Notes: a model not told the origin generated them from the sequence alone. A DNA stretch of 64,000 nt from Candidatus Thiodiazotropha sp. (ex Monitilora ramsayi) (GCA_025655595.1 JAHXIO010000027.1:38333-102332); one strand, 5' to 3'; positions 24,684 to 35,602 are shown, numbered from the stretch's first letter. A program made the numbers and translations.

Positions 24684-26162
24684 CTATCCCACCATATCTT
24701 CGTTCTCGCGCAGTTGCTCTATCTTCTCGAGGCCGTAGCGCTCCAGCTTGCTGCGCAGGCCGACCCGGGAGAGGCCGAGCTCTTTCGCCGCCTGACTCTT
24801 GTTCCAGCGGTTGCGGATCAGGCACTCTTTGAGGATGCGCGCCTCCAGGGACTCGACTCGCTCCTTGAGGGTGCCCTCCAGGTCGTTCATCAGTTTCAGA
24901 TCGGCCTCATCGGCTTCCGGTGCCGCCTGCAGGACCCGGGGCGAGAGCAGATCGGCGCTCAGTAGTTCGCTTTCGGTCATCACCAGCATGTGGCGGATCT
25001 CGTTTTGCAGTTCGCGCACATTGCCCGGCCAGTGGTAGGCCTGCATGCAGGCGAGGGTCTCGTCGGTGAAGCCTTCCACCTCTTTGCCCAACTGGCTTAT
25101 GGATGAGGTCAGGATCGACTTGGCGATCAGGGGGATATCCATCTTGCGTTCGCGTAGTGCAGGCAGCTGGATGGTGACGGTGGCGAGGCGGTAGTAGAGG
25201 TCTTCGCGGAAGCGGCCCTCGCGCACCTCCTGTTCCAGATCCCGGTTGGTGGCGGCGATGACGCGCACATCCACCTGCCGCGTCTGGCTGCTGCCCAGGG
25301 GACGGATCTCCCCCTCCTGCAGTACCCGCAGCAGTTTTACCTGAAAGGCGGGGGAGACCTCGCCGATCTCGTCGAGGAAGACCGTGCCGCCGCTGGCCCG
25401 TTCGAAGAGTCCCGCGCGGTCTTCCACGGCGCCGGTGAAGGCGCCCTTCTTGTAGCCGAAGAGCTCGCTCTCCAGCAGTTCGTCCGGCAGTGCGCCGCAG
25501 TTCTCCACCACGAAGGGCTGATCCCAGCGATGGCTGTTGTAGTGCAGCGCCCGGGCCGCCAGCTCCTTGCCGGTACCCGACTCGCCGGTCAGCAGCACGG
25601 AGATATCATAGGGCGAGACGCGGCGGATCTTTGCGCAGACATGGTTCATACCGCTGTCGTCGGAGCGGACGATCTGGTCCTCGCAACTGTAGTCTTCGCG
25701 CAGGCGCTTTCGTTTATCCTCCATGGCGGATTGGAGACGGCTCGGTGACATCTTCAGCTCCACCGAGAGGATCTCGTTCTTGCGCTGCAGCTCGAAGAGT
25801 TGCGCCGCGTTCTTCAGCAACAGGATCAGGCTGTCGGGGTGCCAGGGCTTGGTGACGAACTGGTAGATACCGGCGTCGTTGACGGCGCTGATGATATCCT
25901 CGGAGTCGGTATAGCCCGAGATGATCATGCGGATCACCTCCGGCCACTGCTCCCTCACCTGCTTGAGAAACGCCACGCCGGTGATCTCCGGCATGCGCTG
26001 GTCGCAGAGGATGATCTGCACCCACTCGGTCTCGAGTATCTTGCGCGCCTGGGTGACATTCTCCGCCGTCTGTACATCGAACTCGTCTTCGAGGATGCGC
26101 TCCAGGGTCTCCAGGCTGCGCACCTCGTCATCCACGATCAGTACGGTGGGTCGGCTGCTCAT
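24684..26162 (-). CDS. hupR: NtrC-type hydrogenase response regulator HupR/HoxA
   Basis: A 492-residue sigma-54 activator: receiver domain (about 5-120, phosphorylation-type Asp54 in LCDQRMP), AAA+ domain with GESGTGKE and the sigma-54 contact loop GAFTGA (about 165-400), and a C-terminal Fis-type helix-turn-helix (about 445-480). In hydrogenase systems this regulator activates hup promoters in the unphosphorylated form. A canonical sigma-54 promoter upstream of hupD at 36365-36381 is the obvious target. The start overlaps the end of hypX by 4 bp (ATGA). Confidence 0.92.
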   Translation of the reverse strand: MSSRPTVLIVDDEVRSLETLERILEDEFDVQTAENVTQARKILETEWVQIILCDQRMPEITGVAFLKQVREQWPEVIRMIISGYTDSEDIISAVNDAGIYQFVTKPWHPDSLILLLKNAAQLFELQRKNEILSVELKMSPSRLQSAMEDKRKRLREDYSCEDQIVRSDDSGMNHVCAKIRRVSPYDISVLLTGESGTGKELAARALHYNSHRWDQPFVVENCGALPDELLESELFGYKKGAFTGAVEDRAGLFERASGGTVFLDEIGEVSPAFQVKLLRVLQEGEIRPLGSSQTRQVDVRVIAATNRDLEQEVREGRFREDLYYRLATVTIQLPALRERKMDIPLIAKSILTSSISQLGKEVEGFTDETLACMQAYHWPGNVRELQNEIRHMLVMTESELLSADLLSPRVLQAAPEADEADLKLMNDLEGTLKERVESLEARILKECLIRNRWNKSQAAKELGLSRVGLRSKLERYGLEKIEQLRENEDMVG

Positions 26163-27862
26163 GACACCCTCCTCAGCGGCACGGTGCGGCGATGGTTGGC
26201 CAGGGTCAGCGGTGTGCGTGATTTAGGCACCTTGTAGACAAAGTTGTACCGGGCCACGTGGTAGCTCGGATCGAACCCGTAGAAATTGTGCTTCATTTGC
26301 TCCAGCTCCTCCTCGCGATAGCGGGCCAGCGGTTTGACCGACTCATCGGCCTGCCTTCGCGCATTCTTATAATGTAGACGCTCGTTAAACGCCGGTGTGC
26401 GGATCATGGCGGTTGCCAGTTGGCGAACCTGCGGCACGAATGCCGCGCTTGGGCCGTCGATCACCTGGTCGATCAGACTCAGCGCTTTCGCCTCGTCGAC
26501 GCCCATGGGCAGGCGGCTCTCCACGATGCGCTCCGCATTCTCTTGGCCCGCATAGCGGGGCAGCAGATAGGTCCAGTACTCCGAACCGTAGAGGTTGCCC
26601 ATGTCCTTGTAGTGGGGATTGAGAATCACCCCGCGCCGGGCCCAGACCTCGTCGGCGGCACGGGCCAGGAAGACCCCGCCCGCCCCCGCGTTGCCCTGCA
26701 GGGCGGCGATGGTCAGATGGCTCTCGGTCTCGATGATCTCCCGCGCCAGATCGTCGATGGCGTTGATGTTGCGCCAGGACTCGTCCGCCGCGCTGGAGGC
26801 CGCCTCGATCCGGTTGAGATGCATGCCGTTGGACCAGTAGTCGGGACCGCCCATCAGGAGGATCACTTTGGTCTCCCGCTGTTTGGCCTGGCGGTAGGCC
26901 TGCAACAGCGCTTCGCACTGTTCGCTGCTCATGGCGCCGTTGTAGAAGGGGAAGTGGAGCAGCCCCACGCCCTCGGCCTCTTCGTACCAGATCTCGCGGT
27001 AGCCCGACGCTTCGTCGGCCTCGATCTCGTGCAGGTGTTCGGTCTCACTCGCCAGCAGCTGGGTGGCGGGGAGTTTGAAGGGGTGCTCGCTCGCCTGCTC
27101 TTTCAGGTGGCCAATCCAGACCGCGCCATCGACGGTGGCACGGCAGATGGCGGGACCGCAGCGGGCGATCAGCTCGCCGGGGTTTCCTGTTAGATTTATT
27201 TCCAGTCGGGCGTCGTAGAGAAAGCATTCCCGACCAAAGAGCGTGTCTTTGACACCGGGCACGCCATCACCACTGCGGATCTTGCTCAGAATTAACTCGC
27301 TGCTGTCCCGTTGCCAATCGATCACTCTGTCGGTCTGCTTGGCAAGCGGCCGCCACTCGCCTTGGATATCGGGATCGGATTGATCCAGTGGCTGCGGCCG
27401 GAAGTCACCGGCAGCGAAACGGTCAACCGCCAGACGCATCGCCTCCACCGCCGCCTCGGTCACTTCGTTACGGTAGAGACTGCCTTTGGAAGCCTCCCGC
27501 ATCTCGAATTCGACACTGGCCCAGATATCCCCCGCATCCATCTCCGCGTTGGCCTGGAGGACGGTGACGCCCCATCGCGTCTCGCCTTTGAGAACGGCCC
27601 AGTCGAGGGACGAAGGTCCCCGGTCGCCACGAATACCGGGATGGACCACCAGACAGACATAACGCCGCCAGATCGATTCGGGGATCGCCCGTTTGAGGAA
27701 GGGGGCGATGACCAGATCCGGCTGATAGCGCTCGACCGCCTCCTGCGCCACGGCATCGTTGATGTCGAACTCAACGGAGACCTGGTGGCCCAGGGATCTC
27801 AGCTCCACATGGAGTCGTTGGGTGAGGCTGTTGAAGGCGTGGGTCAGAAACAGGATACGCAT
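26159..27862 (-). CDS. hypX: Hydrogenase maturation protein HypX/HoxX
   Basis: A 567-residue two-domain protein. The N-terminal half (about 1-270) resembles formyl-tetrahydrofolate hydrolase/transferases (VHPGIRGDRGPSSLDWA); the C-terminal half (about 290-560) resembles enoyl-CoA hydratases/crotonases. HypX produces CO for the NiFe active site under aerobic conditions from formyl groups. I chose ATG 27862 (MRILFLTHAF, the family's N-terminus); the longer frame reads into a palindromic repeat. Its presence indicates hydrogenase assembly in air. Confidence 0.9.
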   Translation of the reverse strand: MRILFLTHAFNSLTQRLHVELRSLGHQVSVEFDINDAVAQEAVERYQPDLVIAPFLKRAIPESIWRRYVCLVVHPGIRGDRGPSSLDWAVLKGETRWGVTVLQANAEMDAGDIWASVEFEMREASKGSLYRNEVTEAAVEAMRLAVDRFAAGDFRPQPLDQSDPDIQGEWRPLAKQTDRVIDWQRDSSELILSKIRSGDGVPGVKDTLFGRECFLYDARLEINLTGNPGELIARCGPAICRATVDGAVWIGHLKEQASEHPFKLPATQLLASETEHLHEIEADEASGYREIWYEEAEGVGLLHFPFYNGAMSSEQCEALLQAYRQAKQRETKVILLMGGPDYWSNGMHLNRIEAASSAADESWRNINAIDDLAREIIETESHLTIAALQGNAGAGGVFLARAADEVWARRGVILNPHYKDMGNLYGSEYWTYLLPRYAGQENAERIVESRLPMGVDEAKALSLIDQVIDGPSAAFVPQVRQLATAMIRTPAFNERLHYKNARRQADESVKPLARYREEELEQMKHNFYGFDPSYHVARYNFVYKVPKSRTPLTLANHRRTVPLRRVS

Positions 27863-27881
27863 GGCACGATCCAACCTTGCT

Positions 27882-27938
27882 GGTGCGGCGAGCCGCACCC
27901 TACGTGAATGGTGAGGTAGGGTGCGGCTCGCCGCACCG
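27882..27938. repeat. Inverted pair of GC-rich repeats upstream of hypX
   Basis: Two copies of GGTGCGGCGAGCCGCACC with CTACG/TAGGG tails face each other around a 12-bp spacer. Each is itself palindromic and the pair can fold into one long stem. Confidence 0.85.
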
Positions 27939-27981
27939 AAACCACCTCTGATTGATTGGCTTTGGCGCTCATCATGTCGTC

Positions 27982-29031
27982 TCAACAGATCCTCGGCAGC
28001 TGCTCGCCCGAAAGCCAGTCGACCACCCGGCTGCCGCCGAAGAGGGTCTCCATCTGCACGAAGTGGTGTTCGTCCTCGACCACCGTGCCGATGATCCGGC
28101 TGTCACGTCCGAGGGGATCCGCCTGCATTATCGGCAACAGCCGCTCTGCATCTTCCGGCGAGCAGATGCAGATCAGCTTGCCCTCGTTGGCCACATAGAG
28201 GGGATCGAGCCCCAACAGTTCGCAGGCGGAGGTCACCGCCGCTTTCATGGGAATATCCGACTCTAGCAGACGCATGCCGACGCCCGACTGCATGGCCAGT
28301 TCGTTGAGGGTGGTGGCGAGACCGCCGCGGGTGGGATCGCGCAGACAGTGGATATCGGGGGCCGTCTCCACCATTTTATCCACCAGCTTGTGCAGCGCTG
28401 CCGAGTCGGACTCGATGGTGGTCTCGAACTCCAGATTCTCACGGCTCGACATGATCGCCACACCATGATCGCCGATGCTGCCGCTGACGATAATCTTGTC
28501 ACCGGGGACGGCGCGATCTCCTGAGATGTCGATGCCCTGAGGCACCACGCCAATGCCGGTGGTGGTGATGAAGACGCCGTCGCCCTTACCCTTCTCCACC
28601 ACCTTGGTGTCGCCGGTGACGACGGGCACACCGGCTTCGCTGGCTGCCTGTCCCATGCTGGCGACGATGCGGTCCAGGTCGGCTAACGGAAAACCCTCTT
28701 CCAGAATAAAGCCTGCCGAAAGATAGAGCGGTCGCGCACCGGACATGGCCACGTCGTTGAGGGTGCCATGGACCGCCAGGGAACCGATGTCGCCGCCGGG
28801 AAAGAAAAGCGGTGAGATGACATGGCCGTCCACGCTCATCACCATGCGACCCGCGGAGACGTCGAAGGCGGCCTGGTCGTTGCCCTGCCTCAGCAACTCG
28901 TTATCGAAGTGTTTGAGAAACAGCTCCTCGATCAGTTGCGCCATGGCCCGACCGCCGCTGCCGTGGGTCATGTCGACTCTGGCGCCTTTGGTATCGAGCC
29001 TTAAGGGGAAGCGTTTGACCACTGCGTTCAT
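27982..29031 (-). CDS. hypE: Hydrogenase maturation protein HypE
   Basis: A 349-residue HypE ending in the hallmark PRIC, whose Cys carries the thiocarboxamide that becomes cyanide ligand of the Fe centre. The PurM-like ATP-binding fold is visible (HGSGGRAM, VTGDTKVVEKG, DPTRGGLATTLNE). It works with HypF, which is not in the window, and transfers CN to the HypCD complex. It follows hypD after a repeat-filled gap of about 175 bp. Confidence 0.95.
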   Translation of the reverse strand: MNAVVKRFPLRLDTKGARVDMTHGSGGRAMAQLIEELFLKHFDNELLRQGNDQAAFDVSAGRMVMSVDGHVISPLFFPGGDIGSLAVHGTLNDVAMSGARPLYLSAGFILEEGFPLADLDRIVASMGQAASEAGVPVVTGDTKVVEKGKGDGVFITTTGIGVVPQGIDISGDRAVPGDKIIVSGSIGDHGVAIMSSRENLEFETTIESDSAALHKLVDKMVETAPDIHCLRDPTRGGLATTLNELAMQSGVGMRLLESDIPMKAAVTSACELLGLDPLYVANEGKLICICSPEDAERLLPIMQADPLGRDSRIIGTVVEDEHHFVQMETLFGGSRVVDWLSGEQLPRIC

Positions 29032-29069
29032 CGGTGGGTACCTGTGTTCATTGTTTGATCAAGGTGTTC

Positions 29070-29180
29070 GGTGCGGCAGGGCCGCACCCTACGTGTCTGT
29101 CTTTCCGGTGTTGTTTCGGTGCGGCGAGGCCACACCATACGGCCTGTTGTTCCGCTGTAGGGTGCGGCCTTGCCGCACCA
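29070..29180. repeat. GC-rich palindromic repeats between hypD and hypE
   Basis: Three units of the GGTGCGGC...GCCGCACC family near 29070, 29119 (degenerate) and 29157, the last oriented oppositely. They form hairpins within the maturation operon. Confidence 0.8.
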
Positions 29181-29207
29181 ATCCCAACTGCCGGTTGATG
29201 TATCCCA

Positions 29208-30343
<1,136 letters not shown>

Positions 30344-30347
<4 letters not shown>

Positions 30348-30568
30348 GGCGTCATCCCCGCTTGCGCGAAGAGCTCGAGGGTCTTCTCGGCCTCCTCTTC
30401 GCTCACCTTGTTGAGGGCGTAGCCCACATGGATCAGGACGAAGTCGTCCACGGAGACATCCTCCACCAGGGCCAGGGAGACCTGCTTCTTCACCTCGCCC
30501 AACACCACGGTGGCGGTATCACTCGCTTCATCGATGGCGACGACTTTTGCCGGTATGGCCAGGCACAT
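30344..30568 (-). CDS. hypC: Hydrogenase chaperone HypC
   Basis: A 74-residue chaperone starting MCLAIPAKV, with the essential N-terminal Cys. It binds HypD and delivers the Fe(CN)2CO unit to the large-subunit precursor. Overlaps hypD. A second member of this family, HupF, lies at 35297-35602. Confidence 0.95.
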
Positions 30569-30605
30569 TTTCGTTCACTCCAAAGTTAGAGTCTGACAAT
30601 CAATC

Positions 30606-31457
30606 TCAAGCCGAAAGCACCGGATGGCCGATCAGGGCCATCTGCCGGGTCGCGTCGATCCAGCGGTACCAATCCTCCATCCCCTCGCCCGTCGTCGCGG
30701 AGACCTGCAGCACCCGAATGCGGGGATTGACCTGCTGCGCATAGGTGATGCACTTCTCCACATCAAAATTAAGATGAGGCAAGAGATCGACCTTGTTGAG
30801 CAGCAACAGGTCGGAGGCGTAAAACATATCGGGATACTTGATCGGCTTGTCCTCGCCTTCGGTGACCGAGAGGATCGCCACCTTGTGCGCCTCGCCGAGA
30901 TCGAAGGCGGCGGGACAGACCAGGTTGCCCACGTTCTCGATGAAGAGCAGGCTCCCCTCCTCCGGCTGCAGACTCTCCAGCGCGTGTCCCACCATGTGAC
31001 CGTCCAGGTGGCACCCCTTGCCGGTGTTGATCTGCAACGCCTTGGCGCCGGTGGCGCGAATGCGCTCCGCATCGTTGGCGGTCTGCTGATCGCCCTCGAT
31101 GACCGAGATGGTGTGCTTGTCCTTCAACGCCTCGATAGTGCTGGCCAGCAGGGTTGTCTTGCCGGAGCCGGGACTCGAGACAAAGTTAAGGGCGAGTATG
31201 CCCTGTTGCCGGAAGTGGTCGCGGTTGGCCGCCGCGTACTGGTTGTTCTTGCTCAGGATATCCTGCTCGATCTGCACCATGCGTTTCTGGCTCATCCCGG
31301 GGGCGTGGGCGTGGGCCGGTCCCTGACCATAGTCGTGGGTATGGTCGTGATGATGGTGATGGTGCGCATGCCCATGATCATGGTGATGATCATGCGCGTG
31401 GTCATCATGGCCTTCTATCCGGGTCTCACCTTCACCACATCCGCAAACAGTACACAT
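30606..31457 (-). CDS. hypB: Hydrogenase nickel-insertion GTPase HypB
   Basis: A 283-residue SIMIBI GTPase: N-terminal CTVCGCG high-affinity metal motif, a long His-rich stretch (about residues 14-50, over 15 His), then the G domain with [10 protein letters not shown]-loop and NKVD. It stores or delivers Ni with HypA. Start set to ATG 31457 (GAGG at good spacing, canonical MCTVCGC N-terminus). A palindromic element of about 150 bp separates it from hypA. Confidence 0.95.
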   Translation of the reverse strand: MCTVCGCGEGETRIEGHDDHAHDHHHDHGHAHHHHHHDHTHDYGQGPAHAHAPGMSQKRMVQIEQDILSKNNQYAAANRDHFRQQGILALNFVSSPGSGKTTLLASTIEALKDKHTISVIEGDQQTANDAERIRATGAKALQINTGKGCHLDGHMVGHALESLQPEEGSLLFIENVGNLVCPAAFDLGEAHKVAILSVTEGEDKPIKYPDMFYASDLLLLNKVDLLPHLNFDVEKCITYAQQVNPRIRVLQVSATTGEGMEDWYRWIDATRQMALIGHPVLSA

Positions 31458-31479
31458 ATCAAACACCTCGGTTGATGAT

Positions 31480-31627
31480 GAATTTTGAATTGTGAATTTT
31501 GAATGTTGAATTGAGGTAGCGCTTCGCGCTGCTTATTTCCCTCTCCCTGAGGGAGTACGCCTATTCAAACAACACGAGCGAAGCGAGCCCATTAATTCAA
31601 AATTCAACATTCAAAATTCATAATTAA
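31480..31627. repeat. Terminal-inverted-repeat element between hypA and hypB
   Basis: Arms TGAATTTTGAATGTTGAATT (near 31493) and its reverse complement (about 31594-31620) enclose about 80 bp that hold two further hairpins (GCGCTTCGCGC and CCCTCTCCCTGAGGGAG). No coding capacity. It looks like a small non-autonomous insertion. Confidence 0.6.
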
Positions 31628-31635
31628 AAAAACCC

Positions 31636-31977
31636 CTAATCCACTTCCAGCTCTTTGATCCGCATCTCATCGCCTCCCGTGACCTGCAACTGATAGCTGT
31701 CGCAATCGGGGCAGGCATCGAAGCGCGCCTTCACCGTAACCTGCTTGCTGCACTGCATGCACCAGGCCAGGCCGGGCAGATCGATGATCTCCAGTTCAGC
31801 ACCATCGGCCAGGGTGCCTTTCATCACCGCGTCGAAGCCGAAACGCATCGCCTCCGGGTCGACGCCGGCGAGCGCGCCGATCTCGAGCCACACCTTCTTC
31901 ACCTGGGTGAAACCCTGGCTGACGGCGTGGTCCTCCATCACCTGCAACACACCCTCGCAGAGCGACATCTCGTGCAT
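31636..31977 (-). CDS. hypA: Hydrogenase nickel chaperone HypA
   Basis: A 113-residue HypA: Ni-binding N-terminus MHEMSL and a zinc-finger-like site with CMQC and CPDC (about residues 73-76 and 90-93). Works with HypB in Ni insertion. Start overlaps the end of hupK by 1 bp (TGATG type). Confidence 0.95.
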   Translation of the reverse strand: MHEMSLCEGVLQVMEDHAVSQGFTQVKKVWLEIGALAGVDPEAMRFGFDAVMKGTLADGAELEIIDLPGLAWCMQCSKQVTVKARFDACPDCDSYQLQVTGGDEMRIKELEVD

Positions 31978-33158
31978 CAGGTCACCTCGAGGCGATAGCC
32001 GACACAGGGATCGACCGCGTTGATGAAAAGGCTCGCCTGCCTTCTCAACTGGTCTTCATCGCCTGCCGGCAGGCCCGTAAGCGCCTGGGCCACAATACCC
32101 GCGGGATGGAAGTTCCACTCCGTCGGCGCAAGAATCTGGTATCGATTAATCAAATCACCCTCAAGCAAGACGCGGTGGGTCAGACGGCCCCTGGCCGCCT
32201 CTACGATACCCACGCCGACACCACGGCTACCATGAGCCAGCTCAATCTTCGGGACATTGCCATTCAGCAACGACTGCAGCTTGCGGGAGAGTAAGCGGGG
32301 GATCTCGGCCAGCTCCAGCAGGCGGGCCACCATGCGCGTCATCAGTCCGTTACCGTAATCACGCTGCAACGCATTGATAAGAGGGTGTGCCGACTGACGG
32401 GTCAGGGTCGTGCTCTCGCAGGGGATCTCATCCCAGTCGGGTGCGGAGACGAATCTGTCCGCATCGGGTGCCTGTAAACGTTGGTCAATCTCGTCGCAGT
32501 CGAATGGAGGAAGCGCACAAACCGGCACATCGCCCAGTTGGCCGATCTCTTCGGCTTTGATCATTGATAAGAGACGCGCAGGGGCTGTGGCTTTTTTATC
32601 GACCCAACGATGAAAATCATCGGAATCCGCCATGTCATACCAATGCTCGGGCGGCAGGCCGAATACGGCCCGTTCCGAGGTCGTGGAGAGATAATCGATG
32701 ACCTGTTGAAACCGCTCGGGATCGAATTGCAGTTCAGGCTGCAGTGAAAAGGCCTTGCTCTGGTTACCGAAGCAGGCGCTCTTCGCACGCTTCATCAATT
32801 CGGGCAGATCCTTCAGCTGGGTCCGGTCGACTGTCTCCCCGGCAAATGCCGGCCAGTCGATGAGGATGCGCCACAGGTGTTCACGGCCTGTTTCACACCA
32901 GACGAGCATCGATTCGGCCGCCGCAACACTGGGGTCCGCAACCTGATCTACTGCTTGCCGACAGGCCGTGACCGCTGCTTGGGCCTGGGCATTGGCGCAG
33001 ACGCTGTAGAGCATGGGGATCATCTGCAGCACGTCGTCCATGGGCTTGCCTTTAAATATCAGGGGCAACTGCATGGGTCGGCTGGAGCGGATATTCACCT
33101 GCTCGACATGCCGGTCGCGACACATGAGGTTGATATGCAGTTCACCCTCGACACTCAT
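31977..33158 (-). CDS. hupK: Hydrogenase assembly protein HupK/HoxV
   Basis: A 393-residue protein related to the hydrogenase large subunit but lacking the N-terminal RxCGxC ligands. The C-terminal part keeps large-subunit traits: EAARGRLTHRV, YQILAPTEWNFHP, and VDPCVGYRLE in place of DPCxxCxxH. HupK/HoxV is thought to be a scaffold for assembling the Fe ligand unit before transfer to the large subunit. Overlaps both neighbours by a few bases. Confidence 0.88.
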   Translation of the reverse strand: MSVEGELHINLMCRDRHVEQVNIRSSRPMQLPLIFKGKPMDDVLQMIPMLYSVCANAQAQAAVTACRQAVDQVADPSVAAAESMLVWCETGREHLWRILIDWPAFAGETVDRTQLKDLPELMKRAKSACFGNQSKAFSLQPELQFDPERFQQVIDYLSTTSERAVFGLPPEHWYDMADSDDFHRWVDKKATAPARLLSMIKAEEIGQLGDVPVCALPPFDCDEIDQRLQAPDADRFVSAPDWDEIPCESTTLTRQSAHPLINALQRDYGNGLMTRMVARLLELAEIPRLLSRKLQSLLNGNVPKIELAHGSRGVGVGIVEAARGRLTHRVLLEGDLINRYQILAPTEWNFHPAGIVAQALTGLPAGDEDQLRRQASLFINAVDPCVGYRLEVT

Positions 33159-33745
33159 GGTTCCGCATCCTGGGAGAGACGCCCCCGCAACAGATCGCGA
33201 CGACTGAGGGGCTGTTCCAGCCGGTCACTCAGACCGACCGCCTCGGCTTCATCCGGGACGGCATCCGACGTATCGTTCTCTGTCTCGTCTTCACCGTACC
33301 AGCGCCGTTGTATCTCCGCTTCATGGGTGGAGATGTCGTCCCGGTTCTCTTCATCCATCAAGGCTGTCATCACGGCTTCAGCGGTGGCCACGGCGGTCTC
33401 CTGGTCGGCAAATTCGAAGACCGGAGAGAAGAGCGAGCACATCTGATAACGTCCGATCCCCGGCTCTTCACCGATAATGAACTCATAGGGGCCGGAAGGG
33501 AACTGGTGGAGTTGTTTGTCACCGATACCCCGATCCTGCCAGTCGTCGCCTTCATTCGGCAGCAGCATCAGGTTCATGAACCAGGGGGTGATCAGGACAC
33601 CGACACAGTAGTCCTGCCACACCTGGAATCCCACGGCTTGCACCTGGAGCGCAGGATTCAGCAGCGGCAGCCCCTGCATGCGGTCATGTCCGATCCGCAT
33701 GAAGTGACTTTCCAGCCCTTCGGTCAGATACTCAGGACAGATCAT
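33155..33745 (-). CDS. hupJ: HybE-family hydrogenase chaperone HupJ/HoxT
   Basis: A 196-residue protein of the HybE/HupJ family (PLLNPALQVQAVGF, ITPWFMNLMLLP, SLFSPVFEFADQ are typical). It is thought to protect or proofread the small- or large-subunit precursor. The C-terminal 50 residues are charged and likely disordered. Overlaps the rubredoxin gene and hupK by 4 bp each. Confidence 0.85.
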   Translation of the reverse strand: MICPEYLTEGLESHFMRIGHDRMQGLPLLNPALQVQAVGFQVWQDYCVGVLITPWFMNLMLLPNEGDDWQDRGIGDKQLHQFPSGPYEFIIGEEPGIGRYQMCSLFSPVFEFADQETAVATAEAVMTALMDEENRDDISTHEAEIQRRWYGEDETENDTSDAVPDEAEAVGLSDRLEQPLSRRDLLRGRLSQDAEP

Positions 33746-33969
33746 GCCTCCTCCCGGACCACCATGAAGTCGCTTTTGTTGCCGTCACAATTGGGACAGC
33801 TCCAGTGCGCGGGGAGTTGCGAAAAGGGGGTACCCGGTTGTATCTGCCAATATTCATCGCCCGCCTTCGGGTCGTAGACATACCAGCAGATCTTGCACTC
33901 CAGGCGGGCGTCGTCGTCGATTTTGCTATCGTCACCGCCATAGGAGCCACCGAAGAAGGCGTCGTTCAC
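33742..33969 (-). CDS. hupI: Hydrogenase rubredoxin HupI/HoxR
   Basis: A 75-residue rubredoxin with the two Fe(Cys)4 pairs CKIC (about 25-28) and CPNC (about 58-61), and the usual YVYDP and aromatic core. In hup operons it supports assembly of the small-subunit clusters in the presence of oxygen. Coupled to both neighbours. Confidence 0.92.
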   Translation of the reverse strand: MNDAFFGGSYGGDDSKIDDDARLECKICWYVYDPKAGDEYWQIQPGTPFSQLPAHWSCPNCDGNKSDFMVVREEA

Positions 33970-34835
33970 AGGTAGGCCTCGATAATCTCGACCAGCCGCT
34001 CCTTGCTGTCTTCGATATCTTCTTTGGCCGCCGCCGCAACGGCGGGGATCTCGCCGATCTCAAGAGTATTGAGGATATTCTTGTCCTGCGAATTGAAGTA
34101 CTGCACCCACCAGACATTTTCCACCGCTGTGCTGGTGATGCGGCAGTTGCCATACCCCCTCGACAGCACGGTCAACGGGCCCTCGCCCAGCCGTTCGATG
34201 AGGAAGGCCAGGTCCTCCTCCGTCTGCGGCAGGAGGGTCAGATTGATCACATGGGTCTCCGCGCCCGGCCGGAACTCGGAGACCTTGTCGTTGATCTCGG
34301 CCAGTAGAGGCGGCGCGTTGAGAACGCCCTGGGGAATGGCGTCGCCACCGATCTCCACCCGATGCGCGGCACGGGTAAAGACGTGACGACGACAGAGCCG
34401 GGGAATAGCACCCACTTCGATCGTGTCCCGAGTCAGCCGGTCATCACTATCGAAATAGCGGATCCGCCAGACACCTGCCAGGACGGACTCCTGGACCTGA
34501 ATCCTGCCCGTGTCGCTCTGATGCAGCATACTGACCTCGCCCTCACCCAGAAGCTGATCAATCAGGGTTCGCTGCACATCGGGCATTTCCGTAAGGTCGA
34601 GGGGATCCGAATGCACGCCCGGGGATTTCGACTGCCGCGTCAGCTCAACCTGCAGCTGATGCAGCAGTACCATCGCCTCCGGATGCGTCGACAAAGCCTC
34701 CGGGTCGGCAATCTCCGGCATGCTGAAGGTCTGCATCTCATCGGGCAGCTCGAGGATATCGAGGTTCGCCCCGTCCTCCTCCTGGGGTTGGGAACCGGCA
34801 CCGATCAGGGATACGGGGATCTGGGTCTCTTGCAT
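33966..34835 (-). CDS. hupH: Hydrogenase expression/maturation protein HupH/HoxQ
   Basis: A 289-residue protein of the HupH/HyaF family with two related halves (about 95-165 and 210-280), each containing the GEV/GPL-type segment, a VWxxxYF-like stretch and EVGxIP/EIGEIP. Thought to chaperone the small subunit, especially under oxygen. Overlaps hupI by 4 bp; hupG lies 13 bp upstream. Confidence 0.88.
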   Translation of the reverse strand: MQETQIPVSLIGAGSQPQEEDGANLDILELPDEMQTFSMPEIADPEALSTHPEAMVLLHQLQVELTRQSKSPGVHSDPLDLTEMPDVQRTLIDQLLGEGEVSMLHQSDTGRIQVQESVLAGVWRIRYFDSDDRLTRDTIEVGAIPRLCRRHVFTRAAHRVEIGGDAIPQGVLNAPPLLAEINDKVSEFRPGAETHVINLTLLPQTEEDLAFLIERLGEGPLTVLSRGYGNCRITSTAVENVWWVQYFNSQDKNILNTLEIGEIPAVAAAAKEDIEDSKERLVEIIEAYL

Positions 34836-34848
34836 GATTTCTCTCCGC

Positions 34849-35274
34849 TCAATGACAGGCGCTTTGTGCGCTCACCACCGGGATGGGGAAACCGGATGAC
34901 ACCGCCGGCTCGGCGTTGAGGAGTCTTTCGATCTCCGACAGGTAGACGTCCCAGTCCTGCATACGGCTGATGGCGCCCACATATCTGCCGGCCTTCAGGT
35001 GGACCAGGGCCGGCCAGCCGTCGAAGGGGAAACGGGCATGCAGCTGGCGTTCGCAACTGCGATCCACCACCGCCACATGGAAGCGATCGCCAAAGGTTTG
35101 CATCAGGAGCGGCAGCACCACCGCCACGTCGTTGCTCTCCGGGAACTGCACCGGGTTCTCGGTAAAAAAGAGCAGCACGTTGGGGTGCTCAGCGGTAAAG
35201 GATTCAAGCGAAGCCTCATCCACCACCGGGACACCTTTATTGTCGATGAGATCCCGAATCAAGGGAGATGGCAT
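34849..35274 (-). CDS. hupG: Thioredoxin-like hydrogenase chaperone HupG/HoxO
   Basis: A 141-residue thioredoxin-fold protein of the HyaE/HupG family, lacking the CxxC active site (VVDRSCERQL occupies that region). It binds the Tat signal of uptake-hydrogenase small subunits in known systems, which implies that a Tat-exported HupS exists elsewhere in this genome. Confidence 0.87.
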   Translation of the reverse strand: MPSPLIRDLIDNKGVPVVDEASLESFTAEHPNVLLFFTENPVQFPESNDVAVVLPLLMQTFGDRFHVAVVDRSCERQLHARFPFDGWPALVHLKAGRYVGAISRMQDWDVYLSEIERLLNAEPAVSSGFPIPVVSAQSACH

Positions 35275-35296
35275 AGTCAGACTCCTGTGGCCGGTG

Positions 35297-35602
35297 TCAC
35301 CGGCTTGTGGGTTGAAGATGTGCTGGCAACTGCGGTTCGCGCTCGACTAGGTCGGCGAAGAGATGGCCGACCTCGGACTCTCCCTTTAATGCCAGATCGA
35401 GCGCCTGCAACGCCTGGCCGATCTGAACCGCCTGCTCCTCAGTCAGCACCTCTCTGGCACTGTCGAGAAAGACCAGCAGCCAACGGCCGACGGGTTGTTC
35501 ACCCACCAGCAGCGTGTCCACCCTGCGCTTCTCACCCATGCCTTCACACAGCGCGAAGCCCGGCTCTTTCGCCACCACCTGCATGGGGAGACCGATACAC
35601 AT
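35297..35602 (-). CDS. hupF: HypC-family chaperone HupF/HoxL
   Basis: A 101-residue HypC paralog with the N-terminus MCIGLPMQV. It is dedicated to the uptake hydrogenase large subunit and helps protect it in oxygen. The ATG at 35602 overlaps the hupD stop (TGATG); I prefer it to a TTG one codon earlier. Confidence 0.9.
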   Translation of the reverse strand: MCIGLPMQVVAKEPGFALCEGMGEKRRVDTLLVGEQPVGRWLLVFLDSAREVLTEEQAVQIGQALQALDLALKGESEVGHLFADLVEREPQLPAHLQPTSR

